Positions 26,880 to 34,593 of a stretch of 64,000 bases of DNA are shown here, in pieces (position 1 is the first letter of the stretch; every line of letters begins with the position of its first letter). The stretch lies in assembly GCF_017948245.1 (NCBI RefSeq), contig NZ_CP072867.1, positions 62,001-126,000 of the forward strand, given 5' to 3'. The notes below the pieces were generated by a model that was not told the origin of the DNA, did not search any database, and saw nothing but the letters and a program-made list of their open reading frames with translations. The DNA is from Rhizobium sp. NLR16a (GTDB lineage: Bacteria > Pseudomonadota > Alphaproteobacteria > Rhizobiales > Rhizobiaceae). A program made the position numbers and the translations under genes.

Positions 26880-26893
26880 TTGATCAAGATCAG
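26880..26893. promoter_or_regulatory. FNR/FixK-like box
   Basis: TTGATCAAGATCAG matches the FNR/FixK/FnrN dyad TTGAT-N4-ATCAA with one mismatch in the last base. It lies 45 bp upstream of the MFS start. Low-oxygen control of the MFS gene or of cyo is possible; rhizobia use FixK and FnrN for this. Confidence 0.4.
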
Positions 26894-26937
26894 GTTGAGG
26901 CGCCGTGCCGAAAGCGCCTCAACGAGGGAGGCGTTTC

Positions 26938-28269
26938 ATGGCCACAGCATCGCATTACGGACCGTCATCGTCGTCGCTGGAACGCGACGCGCGGCGCATT
27001 CACGACGACAAGCCGGTTTCGCCGGGCAGCATCGCCATCGGCGTGGTGATCGGCCGCATGTCGGAATTCTTCGATTTCTTCGTCTATGGCCTCGCCTCGG
27101 TCCTGGTCTTTCCGCAGCTCGTCTTTCCCTTCGCACCGGACCGGCTGACAGCGACGCTCTATTCCTTCGCCATCTTCTCGCTCGCTTTCCTCGCCCGTCC
27201 GGTCGGCTCCGTCGTCTTCATGACGATCGACCGGATGTACGGGCGCGGCACAAAGCTCACCATCGCGCTCTTCCTGCTCGGCGGCTCCACAGCCTCGATC
27301 GCCTTCCTTCCGGGTTACGCGGAGATCGGCGTCTGGTCGATCGCCCTGCTGGCGCTTTTCCGTCTCGGCCAGGGTTTTGCGCTCGGCGGCGCCTGGGACG
27401 GTCTTGCCTCGCTGCTCGCGCTCAACGCGCCGCCCAATCACCGCGGCTGGTACGCGATGATCCCGCAGCTCGGCGCGCCGATCGGCTTTGCGCTGGCAAG
27501 CACGCTCTTCGGTTATTTCGTCGCCAACCTGTCCAGCGAGGATTTCCTCTCCTGGGGCTGGCGCTATCCCTTCTTCGTCGCCTTCGCAATCAACGTCGTG
27601 GCGCTGTTTGCGCGTCTGCGGCTGGTCATGACCAAGGAATTCGGTACGCTCCTGGAGCAGCATGAACTGGAGGCCGCACCGATCCTCCAGGTGCTGCGCG
27701 TTCACGGCCGCGACATCCTGATCGGCGCCTTCGTGCCGCTCGCCAGTTTCGCCATGTTCCACCTGGTCACCATCTTCCCGCTCGGCTGGATGAGCCTTTA
27801 CGGCAATCAGCCGATCGGCGCCTTCATGGTGGTGCAGGTGATCGGCGCCCTGGTCGGCGTCGTCGCCATCGTCGCCTCGGGGCTGATCGCCGATCGCATC
27901 GGCCGGCGTGCCCAGCTCGCCATCTGCGCCGTCATCATCGCCATCTTCAGCTTTATCGGACCGATCCTGATCGCCTCGGGCAATAACGGCCACGACGCCT
28001 TCGTCATCATCGGCTTCGGCGTGCTCGGGCTGTCCTTCGGCCAGGCGACCGGTTCGATCTCGTCGCGCTTCGGTCGCGGCTATCGGTATACCGGCGCCGC
28101 CTTCACCTCCGACCTTGCCTGGCTGATCGGCGCCGGCTTTGCGCCGCTGGTGGCCCTCAGCCTCTCCAGCCGCTTCGGCCTGACCTTCGTCGGTTACTAC
28201 CTGCTCTCCGGCGCCATCTGCACGCTCGCAGCACTCGCCTTCAGCAAGGCGCTGGAGCAGCGGGAATAA
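26938..28269 (+). CDS. MFS transporter, metabolite:H+ symporter-like
   Basis: The 443-residue protein has about 12 membrane helices and resembles the MHS branch of the major facilitator family. The N terminus carries SEFFDFFVYGLASVLVFPQL, like the EFYDFxxY motif of MHS carriers, followed by FLARPVGSVVFMTIDRMYGR as motif A. MHS carriers import organic acids such as shikimate, citrate or proline betaine. ATG 26938 has GGGAGG upstream; an in-frame GTG at 26905 is less likely. It is divergent from cyoA. The substrate is unknown. Confidence 0.87.
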   Translation: MATASHYGPSSSSLERDARRIHDDKPVSPGSIAIGVVIGRMSEFFDFFVYGLASVLVFPQLVFPFAPDRLTATLYSFAIFSLAFLARPVGSVVFMTIDRMYGRGTKLTIALFLLGGSTASIAFLPGYAEIGVWSIALLALFRLGQGFALGGAWDGLASLLALNAPPNHRGWYAMIPQLGAPIGFALASTLFGYFVANLSSEDFLSWGWRYPFFVAFAINVVALFARLRLVMTKEFGTLLEQHELEAAPILQVLRVHGRDILIGAFVPLASFAMFHLVTIFPLGWMSLYGNQPIGAFMVVQVIGALVGVVAIVASGLIADRIGRRAQLAICAVIIAIFSFIGPILIASGNNGHDAFVIIGFGVLGLSFGQATGSISSRFGRGYRYTGAAFTSDLAWLIGAGFAPLVALSLSSRFGLTFVGYYLLSGAICTLAALAFSKALEQRE

Positions 28270-28281
28270 GATCGAGACAGT

Positions 28282-28299
28282 CCGCCGGGAAACCGGCGG
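28282..28299 (+). terminator. GNRA-capped hairpin after MFS gene
   Basis: CCGCCGG and CCGGCGG form a seven-base stem capped by GAAA, 12 bp after the MFS stop. There is no T run, so termination would need another factor. Confidence 0.4.
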
Positions 28300-28338
28300 C
28301 CGTTATCATCTATCGAAGCGAAGAGCGGCATCGTCGAA

Positions 28339-28869
28339 ATGCAACATCTGGTCGTTGGCGATATCCACGGCTTTCCCGAAACCTTTGTCGAGCTGCTGGA
28401 TGCTGGCAGCTTTCAGCGACAAGATTTGCAACTGGCCGATCTGAGCGGGCGTCCCGATCTGCGTGGAGACGCGCTTCACGACCATCTTTTCAACCGTGAC
28501 GGCATGCGGCATGCGGTCCGGGCACTTCGTGAGATCGACGGACGCGGGTGCTTGGGGATCGGTTTTAGCGCCGGTGGAACGGTCCTGTGGAATGCGGTCA
28601 AAGAGGGTCTGGAAATCCAGGCGCTGATCTGCGTGTCATCAACCAGATTGCGCTTCGAAACGTCTCCCCTCGCTATACCCACCATGGTTTTCTGGGGAGA
28701 ACTCGATCCATACCGGCCAACTGAAAGCTGGAACAACGCTGTTCCCCAGTGCTGGAAAATCTACGCCGGCAAGCAGCATGATTTTTATCGGCTCGATGCG
28801 CATACCGCTCAATCTCCGTTGAGGTCGGATATTGCCGCCTTTGTCGAAGGCAGAGTCCCGTTTGAATAG
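28339..28869 (+). CDS. Small alpha/beta-hydrolase-like protein
   Basis: The 176-residue protein has a nucleophile elbow GIGFSAGGT at about residue 78 and a later strand-loop TMVFWGELDPYRP that could carry the acidic residue. H149 or nearby (KQHDFYRLD) is a candidate catalytic His. The N terminus (HLVVGDIHGFPE) lacks the usual first strands of a full hydrolase, so this is a compact family member. The ribosome site is weak and the start is not certain. Neighbours give no clue. The substrate is unknown. Confidence 0.6.
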   Translation: MQHLVVGDIHGFPETFVELLDAGSFQRQDLQLADLSGRPDLRGDALHDHLFNRDGMRHAVRALREIDGRGCLGIGFSAGGTVLWNAVKEGLEIQALICVSSTRLRFETSPLAIPTMVFWGELDPYRPTESWNNAVPQCWKIYAGKQHDFYRLDAHTAQSPLRSDIAAFVEGRVPFE

Positions 28870-29052
28870 GATGTATTCTGTGTCGCTTGGCCGCTTCGGC
28901 CTGACTTTCCCTTGCCGGCGTTGCACCCTGTAACGACGATCGTGGAAGATATCATGGCAGACACCGCATCCAGGGTGGTCGCGAACGCCCGCGAAAGAGT
29001 CTGTTCATGTGCATATTCCCTCCGTTCCCCGCCAGCCTCTCGCAGGTCACGT

Positions 29053-29092
29053 CCCCTCGCCCCGTTTACCGGGAGAGGGTTAGGGTGAGGGG
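29053..29092. repeat. GC-rich intergenic repeat unit
   Basis: The unit contains CCTCGCCCC at one end and GGGTTAGGGTGAGGGG at the other, which pair imperfectly. A related unit ending AGGGCAGGGTGAGGGGG occurs at 60800-60840 in the pca cluster. Such units are common between rhizobial genes. Confidence 0.5.
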
Positions 29093-29176
29093 CAGCCACG
29101 CGGCACAAAGGCTGCAGCAGCCGTGACCTTGCGCCTGACATCTGCTGGACCATTGCAAATACAATGTCAATTATTG

Positions 29177-29196
29177 AATGCATTGCAATCTATAAT
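29177..29196 (+). promoter_or_regulatory. AT-rich promoter/operator of the toxin-antitoxin operon
   Basis: A perfect eight-base palindrome AATGCATT (29177-29184) stands next to a consensus -10 hexamer TATAAT (29191-29196), 38 bp before the antitoxin start. A good -35 is not visible. Antitoxins usually bind such palindromes to repress their own operon. Confidence 0.4.
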
Positions 29197-29233
29197 TAAA
29201 TGCGCCAATCTTCGGGATCAGCGAGGATTTGAC

Positions 29234-29692
29234 ATGACCGCAGAAACCATCGATCATTCGACGCTTTCCCGTCTTGTCGAGGCAGGGGCGGTCGATGCTG
29301 CTCACGTCGTCGGCAAAACCGGCGGCTGGTCCGTCGTCATCCGCTACGGCAAGGCCGAACGCCCGCTTGCCGCCCAGCGCAGCCGCAAGGTGCGCCTGTT
29401 CAAGCGCATGGATACCCTGGTTTCCTATCTCAAGGATGTCGGCATCTCCCAGTTCGATGTCGATGCGGCCGATTACGCTCCCGAGACTGTCTCTCGGCCG
29501 GATCGTGCGGCAGCCCTGCGCCGCACCCATGAGGCAGCAGAATACGACAAGTGGTTTCGCGAACAGGTCGAGGAGGCGATCCGGGAGGCCGATGATCCTG
29601 ACACGGTCGGGATTCCGCACGAGACGGTCAAGAAAGAGATGGCGCGCGAACGAGCAGAGTTGGTGGCGCGCCTTAAGGGTAAAGCCAAGTGA
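29234..29692 (+). CDS. Antitoxin / stability determinant of a ParE-type module
   Basis: The 152-residue protein precedes and overlaps a ParE-like toxin gene (GTGA overlap), the usual antitoxin-first arrangement. The N-terminal half looks like a small folded domain (STLSRLVEAGAVDAAHVVG, then WSVVIRYGKAERPLA). The C-terminal half is a charged helical tail typical of a toxin-wrapping segment (EQVEEAIREAD and EMARERAELVARL). It resembles plasmid-type stability determinants more than classical short RHH antitoxins. ATG 29234 is the natural start. Confidence 0.75.
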   Translation: MTAETIDHSTLSRLVEAGAVDAAHVVGKTGGWSVVIRYGKAERPLAAQRSRKVRLFKRMDTLVSYLKDVGISQFDVDAADYAPETVSRPDRAAALRRTHEAAEYDKWFREQVEEAIREADDPDTVGIPHETVKKEMARERAELVARLKGKAK

Positions 29693-29979
29693 AGCTCATC
29701 TGGCGTGCGAAAGCTGCGTCAGATCGCAAGCGAGCAATACAGTTTATCGCCGATCAGAATCTCAGCGCCGCGATAAGCCACCTTGACGAGATCGAGCGCC
29801 AAACGGATTTGCTCATCGATCAGCCGGAGATCGGCCGGCCCGGACGAATTGGCGGAACGCGCGAACTCGTCATTTCGCGCACGTCCTTTATTGTGATCTA
29901 TCGTGTTCGTCAGAAAATCAGACGGGTGGAGATTTTGCGCCTTCTGCACGGCGCTCAACAATGGCCACCGAAACGCTGA
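29689..29979 (+). CDS. RelE/ParE family toxin
   Basis: The 96-residue protein has the ParE/RelE fold pattern: an N-terminal strand KLIWRAKA, two helices (IQFIADQN, ISHLDEIERQTDLL), the RPGRIGGTRELVI strand-turn and a C-terminal VEILRLLHGAQQWP, which matches the family ending (ILRVLHxxQxWP). ParE toxins poison DNA gyrase and RelE toxins cleave mRNA; the C-terminal pattern favours the ParE branch. The GTG start overlaps the antitoxin stop (GTGA), giving translational coupling. Confidence 0.85.
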   Translation: MKLIWRAKAASDRKRAIQFIADQNLSAAISHLDEIERQTDLLIDQPEIGRPGRIGGTRELVISRTSFIVIYRVRQKIRRVEILRLLHGAQQWPPKR

Positions 29980-29985
29980 ATATTC

Positions 29986-30453
29986 TTACTGCGCCATCTG
30001 CGGCTGCTTGGCAGCCCGCGCTGCCGTCAGTTCGGCGGTCGTGTGGTTCAGGCGGTCGGCAAGCACGCGCATGATTTCCACGGCCATCTCCGGGAAATCG
30101 CTGAGCAGCTTTAAAAAGTGCTCCTTGCTGATGCGCAATACTTCGAGCGGCGAGGTGGCGCGCACCGTTGCCGTGCGCGAGACATCGCAGAGAATGGCGA
30201 TTTCGCCGACGATGGAATTGAGCTCGACGTCGGCGACCTTGATCTCGCCGGCCGGCGAGGAGACGATGATATCGGCGCTGCCGGAGAGGATGACATAGGC
30301 GGCGTCGCCGACATCGCCCTGATGGAAGAGATCCTGACCGGCCTTGTAGGTCATGCGGTCGGAGGTGAAGGCCAAAAGCTTGAGTTTCGCTGGCGCAATC
30401 CTCGAAAAGATCGGCACCCGGCGCAGCATTTCGACTTCGTCTCTCAATAGCAT
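29986..30453 (-). CDS. Cyclic nucleotide-binding domain protein without output domain
   Basis: The 155-residue protein is a single CRP-like beta-barrel with the hinge helix. Visible elements are VPIFSRIAPAKLKLLAF, AGQDLFHQGDVGDAAYVILSG, and the phosphate-binding cassette region VGEIAILCDVSRTATVRA, where E and R match the cNMP-binding consensus GExALL-xxxRxA. There is no DNA-binding or channel domain, so it may act on a partner protein. It lies about 100 bp after the aberrant ABC gene on the same strand and is probably co-transcribed with it. The start at 30453 is inferred; a TTG at 30501 is possible. Confidence 0.8.
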   Translation of the reverse strand: MLLRDEVEMLRRVPIFSRIAPAKLKLLAFTSDRMTYKAGQDLFHQGDVGDAAYVILSGSADIIVSSPAGEIKVADVELNSIVGEIAILCDVSRTATVRATSPLEVLRISKEHFLKLLSDFPEMAVEIMRVLADRLNHTTAELTAARAAKQPQMAQ

Positions 30454-30550
30454 GAGCGTTTCAATCCCCTGACGCAGGGTTCTTGGAACCAGGCGCCTCA
30501 ATTCGGGGCGTTCCCCCGGGAACGCCTACCATCGCCGCCCCAATAGAATA

Positions 30551-33265
30551 TTACGATAACAGTTCCTTGAACATACCGTTTTTCTCGGAAAGTTCCGGAT
30601 AGTTTCCGGCCTCCGCCAGCCCGCCGCGGTCGAAGAGCAGGATTCGGTCGAACATTTCGGCCATCCGCGCATTCGAAAGAACCCAGATGATCGCCGGGCG
30701 CTCACCTTCCTTATGCAGGTCTTCGATGATGTTGCGGGTGATCTGATCCTGAACGCGCTGATCGAGTGCCGACAACGGCCGATTGAAGACGAAATAATCC
30801 GAGCGCTTCAGAAGCGCGCGGGCCAGGTTCAGCTTCTGGCGCTGCACCATGGTCAACCGCTTGCCGCCGGAGCCGACGTCGAATTCGAGGCCGATCGACA
30901 GGACATCGTCATAAAGGTCGAGTGCGTCGAAGAGCTCGCCCATGATGGCGCGGATGCGGTCGGAGGCGTCGGCCTGCTGATAGGCGATGCGGCCGAAGAG
31001 CACATTGTCCATCAGGCTGGCCGACGGCGTGAAACGCTCGGCGTCGTAGCGCTCGATCAGCTCGGCGAGATCGGCCGGAATATGCGCGTGGAACTGCTTG
31101 CGGGCGCTGACGATCTTGTCCATCAGCTCGTTGGTCAAAAGGCCGAAGCGGTGGCGCGGCTCGATATAGGCGAAGCTCAGCCGGATGATGGCGGAGCGCT
31201 CCTCAGGCGTGGCGTCCTCGAAGCGGCGGCTTTGCAGCTTCTGCAGGAGCGCCTGATAGGTCGGAATGTCGTCCGCCGTCATGAAGGTCAGCTGCTGGAA
31301 GAAAGGATGATCCGGCGGCAGGTCGTGGAAGAGTTCGACGGCGTTTTCGGCAATCTCGAGGCCCATGGCGTAGAGATCGGTGCTGAGGCCCGTCTCGCGG
31401 AAGAGCTGCTGGAAATAGGGATGGGCGGCGAGCCGGCGGTTGGTCATCAACGGCCGCTTCATGGTGCCGAAGAGCAGGTTCTCACCGACCGTCGCCTGGG
31501 CGTTGTAGGCGTCGAAATCGAAAGGCACGACGATGCCGTCGAGACCTTCGTCGCGCAGCCGGTCGCGCAGCGACGCGCGCAGCGCCACGACATGGTCGCT
31601 GACCGCCACATGCACGTCGGTATTGACGTTCGAGCGCAGCGCCAGGTCGAGGATGTCCTGCGAGATCAGCACGGCGTCGAGCACCGGCCGGATCGCTTTG
31701 AGGAGATCATCCGGTCCATTGGCGCCGGCCGCCTGATAATCCACCCAATCGCTGTTGAGGTCGAGCGTCGGGTTGCCGGCCTTCACCGCCTCGATGGAAT
31801 GCCATTTATACTCCTGCGCTTCTTTCTCGTCGTAGACGGCGTCGATCATCGGCGCGTGCTTGAGGCCGTAGAGCAGATTGCTGGCGAGCGTGCCATGGAA
31901 GAAGAAGGTGTCGGCCGAGGCATAGGAGATGCGGCGACCGGTGATCGATTCCGGCAGCTCGAGCAGGTCGCGTCCGTCGATGGTGATGCGGCCGGAGTCG
32001 GGCCAGACCATCCGGCCGAGCGCTTCGGCGAAGGCTTCGGCGCCACTGCCGTTCGGACCGACGATCGCAACCGTCTCGTTCGGCTTGATTTCGACCGAGA
32101 CGTGGTCGACGAGGCGGGCGCCGCTGTCATCGGAGAGCGTCAGGTTGGTGACGACCAGCGCGCTGGTCAGTGCGCCCACGGGTGCGGTCGCCAATTCCTG
32201 GATGTGGCTCTCGATCAAGGGCTCGACGTTGAACTGCTCGTAGACCTGCTGGTATTTCACCTGCACGTCCTGACGCATCTGGTCCCAGTCGATCAGTTCC
32301 TTCAGCGGCCCGGGCAGATCCTTGTAGGCCGAGATGACTGCGACGAGCTGGCCGATGTCGAGCCGGCCCTGCAGCGCCAGATAACCGCCGATCGCGTAGA
32401 ACAGGAAGGGCGTGACCTGGGCGAGGAAGTTGTTGATGAACTTCACCAGGAATTTCCACTGGTAAAGGTCGTAGCGGATCGAGAAGATGCGGCCAAGCCG
32501 CCAGGCGATGTCGGCGCGTTCGAGGTTGGACGTGTCGTTGCCGTGGATCGTGCCGATGCCGTCGACGATTTCGCCGACGCGGCCGGAAAGTTCGCGCGCC
32601 GTCAGCTGCCGCTGGCGGCCGAGATCCAGCAGGCGCTTGCGCATGCGGGGAATGACGACGGCCTGGACGCCGACGATGGCGGCGGCGATCATGCCGAGCC
32701 AGAAATTCTGCACGATGATGAAGGCGAGCGCGGTGATCGCCTGGCCGCCGAGCAGGGCGGGCGAGACGAAGGCGTCGCCGGTGAAACCGCCCATCGGCTC
32801 CACTTCGTCCTTGATCATGGTGGCGATCTCGGCCGATTTCACCCGCTTGAAATGAGCCGGCGGAAACCGCAGCACCCGGTCGATCAGTTCGAAGCGGATG
32901 CGGCGCAGCATGCGTTCGCCGAGCCGGCCCTTATAGGTGTTGATGTAGAACTTGAAGAGCCCGTTTAGCACCACCAGCGCCAGGAACACGAGGCTCAGGG
33001 CCATCAGCATCTGGAAGCGGTCGAGCTGCACGCCCTTGAAGAATTCGACATGGCCGATCAGCGGAATGTCATAGGCGATGTGCATGAAGGTCTGGGTTGC
33101 GCCGGGGCCTTCAAAGCCGTCGCCCTGGATCGGTCCGTTGACGATCTGCTTCGGCAGGTCGAAGGACAGGAAATAAGGGATCATCGAGGCCGCGACGACA
33201 GCCAGGATCCACAGCTGCTGCAGCCGCGTGTTCTTCCAGATATAGCGGGCGAGGCTCTTTTCCAT
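30551..33265 (-). CDS. ABC-exporter-like membrane protein with degenerate, expanded nucleotide-binding region
   Basis: The 904-residue protein has an exporter-type membrane domain (about residues 1-345). A nucleotide-binding-like region follows, in which every catalytic motif is altered. Walker A is GPNGSGAE with Ala409 for the Lys. The signature is GSGGKRL near residue 798. Walker B reads YFVFNRP (824-830), with Asn for Asp and Arg for Glu. The H-loop reads VLSNAR with Asn for His. Between Walker A and the signature lies an extra stretch of about 250 residues. A segment like SLxENLLFG occurs three times (about 461, 593, 751), as if part of the ATPase core had been repeated. It lies downstream of three glycosyltransferase genes and upstream of a cNMP-binding protein gene. 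ATP hydrolysis looks unlikely. Confidence 0.85.
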   Translation of the reverse strand: MEKSLARYIWKNTRLQQLWILAVVAASMIPYFLSFDLPKQIVNGPIQGDGFEGPGATQTFMHIAYDIPLIGHVEFFKGVQLDRFQMLMALSLVFLALVVLNGLFKFYINTYKGRLGERMLRRIRFELIDRVLRFPPAHFKRVKSAEIATMIKDEVEPMGGFTGDAFVSPALLGGQAITALAFIIVQNFWLGMIAAAIVGVQAVVIPRMRKRLLDLGRQRQLTARELSGRVGEIVDGIGTIHGNDTSNLERADIAWRLGRIFSIRYDLYQWKFLVKFINNFLAQVTPFLFYAIGGYLALQGRLDIGQLVAVISAYKDLPGPLKELIDWDQMRQDVQVKYQQVYEQFNVEPLIESHIQELATAPVGALTSALVVTNLTLSDDSGARLVDHVSVEIKPNETVAIVGPNGSGAEAFAEALGRMVWPDSGRITIDGRDLLELPESITGRRISYASADTFFFHGTLASNLLYGLKHAPMIDAVYDEKEAQEYKWHSIEAVKAGNPTLDLNSDWVDYQAAGANGPDDLLKAIRPVLDAVLISQDILDLALRSNVNTDVHVAVSDHVVALRASLRDRLRDEGLDGIVVPFDFDAYNAQATVGENLLFGTMKRPLMTNRRLAAHPYFQQLFRETGLSTDLYAMGLEIAENAVELFHDLPPDHPFFQQLTFMTADDIPTYQALLQKLQSRRFEDATPEERSAIIRLSFAYIEPRHRFGLLTNELMDKIVSARKQFHAHIPADLAELIERYDAERFTPSASLMDNVLFGRIAYQQADASDRIRAIMGELFDALDLYDDVLSIGLEFDVGSGGKRLTMVQRQKLNLARALLKRSDYFVFNRPLSALDQRVQDQITRNIIEDLHKEGERPAIIWVLSNARMAEMFDRILLFDRGGLAEAGNYPELSEKNGMFKELLS

Positions 33266-33447
33266 TGGCTAACCGTCAGCGTGCTGGGAAATTTCGAAGG
33301 CGCGATCCTGGCGCGGGACGGGAGGAATTGTCGAGAACAGGACCATGCAGCCGGACCGCCGATATCGCAATGAAAACAAGGCGAAGGGACCGGCTGCAGA
33401 AAGGCCGATTCTCGCCGGAACTCTGCTTATATCACAGGATTTTTAAA

Positions 33448-34593
33448 TTAGGCGAGCGATTCGGCAATCATCGAGCGAATGATGGCGGCCGTCTTCTCCG
33501 CCCCGTCGAGATCGAGCGAAACCGGCTCCTGCCGGGGCGCTGTCAGCGCCTTTTCGACAGCCTCTTTCACATGTGTGGAGGTCAGCCCCCGTTCCGGCAG
33601 GATGTCGGCAAGACCCAGCGCCTGCAGCCGTTCGGCGCGCACTGTCTGTTCGGTCTCGCCGCCGGCGACGAAGGGGATGAGGATCGGCCGGCACTCGGTG
33701 CGCAAGAGGTCGCCGACCGTGTTGTAGCCGGCCTGCGAGATCGATACCCTGGCGCCGCGCAAGAGCGAGGGAAAATCCTTGCGAAAGCGAACCAGAGTCA
33801 CATTCGGGGCTGCGTCCCGCGACAGTCTGGCGAAATCGGCCTCCGGCAGGTTGGGACCTGAGATCAGCAGCCAGCGAAGATCGCCCGGCAGCAGCGCCGC
33901 CGCCTCCTTCGCCGCGCCGATCAGCTCGGCGCCGACCGCGCCGCCGCCGGCCGATGCGATAATGTCGAAGGTTTCCGTCGGTTCGGGCGCCGGCGGCGGC
34001 GTAACGAGGCCGGTATAACGCAGCCTGTCGGCGATTTCTGGCGTCAGCGGGAAAGTATCTTCGAGCCTGACGAAGCCGGGATCGCCATGGACGAGCACAG
34101 CGTCGAAGTGATGGTTGACCAGGGCGGCGGTCTCCGCGTCGCGGCCGGCCTTGCGGTTTTCCTGCAGGATGTCGCGCACCGAGCTTAGGAGTTTCGGCCG
34201 CGGTTCGGTCTTCTCGATCGCAGCGAGCAAGGGCAGGAGTTCGAAGCGCATCTGCCGCCGGCCGAAGGGGAAGGCCTCGATGATGACGACATCGGGCCTT
34301 GTGGCATGGAAGGCATCGAGCAGCAATTGCCGGCGGGCGGCCAGGAATTCTTCGCCGGCCGGCTGGCCATCGGCATCGGCGAGGCCGGAGAAACCGGCAT
34401 TGCTGGCGACGACCGACGGCAGGGCAACGGTCTTCACACCCTCGCCGGGAAAGCCCGGTACCGGCAGGCCGCCGGTGACGACGGTGACGTCGAAACCGTC
34501 CCTGACCAGCGCATTGGCGATGCGGCTGGCGCGGGCGATGTGGCCGATGCCGAGCAGATGCTGGACATAGAAGAAGATACGCGGTGCCGTCAT
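33448..34593 (-). CDS. MurG/COG4671-like glycosyltransferase
   Basis: The 381-residue protein has a GT-B fold. The N-terminal motif FFYVQHLLGIGHIARASRIA is a glycine loop like that of MurG and the COG4671 predicted glycosyltransferases. The C-terminal domain carries a nucleotide-sugar site (IASAGGGAVGAELI, then VSISQAGYNTVGDLL, then PFVAGGETEQTVRAERL). ATG 34593 overlaps the stop of the GT4 gene by four bases; the longer frame starting at 34608 is less likely. Together with the next two genes it probably builds a surface or storage glycan on a lipid or protein acceptor. The acceptor is unknown. Confidence 0.82.
   Translation of the reverse strand: MTAPRIFFYVQHLLGIGHIARASRIANALVRDGFDVTVVTGGLPVPGFPGEGVKTVALPSVVASNAGFSGLADADGQPAGEEFLAARRQLLLDAFHATRPDVVIIEAFPFGRRQMRFELLPLLAAIEKTEPRPKLLSSVRDILQENRKAGRDAETAALVNHHFDAVLVHGDPGFVRLEDTFPLTPEIADRLRYTGLVTPPPAPEPTETFDIIASAGGGAVGAELIGAAKEAAALLPGDLRWLLISGPNLPEADFARLSRDAAPNVTLVRFRKDFPSLLRGARVSISQAGYNTVGDLLRTECRPILIPFVAGGETEQTVRAERLQALGLADILPERGLTSTHVKEAVEKALTAPRQEPVSLDLDGAEKTAAIIRSMIAESLA

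Larger units (their letters stand above)
26550..26937. other. Divergent cyoA / MFS regulatory region
   Basis: No gene is seen in this 388-bp region. It carries the promoters of the cyo operon (leftward) and the MFS gene (rightward), a long nested inverted repeat at 26752-26822 and an FNR/FixK-like box at 26880. The part next to cyoA is relatively AT-rich (around 26695-26720). Confidence 0.6.
28870..29233. other. Intergenic region before the toxin-antitoxin pair
   Basis: No gene is supported in this 364-bp stretch. It contains a GC-rich rhizobial intergenic repeat at 29053-29092 and, at its right end, an AT-rich patch with promoter-like and palindromic elements for the antitoxin gene. Confidence 0.5.

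Noticed and set aside
28306..28512. GDIHG sequence as a metallophosphoesterase active site
   Set aside because: The other phosphoesterase motifs are missing, while a nucleophile elbow and a late Asp fit an alpha/beta hydrolase.
29161..29200. A full -35/-10 promoter before the antitoxin
   Set aside because: TATAAT is clear but no good -35 stands at 16-18 bp; reported only as an AT-rich operator region.
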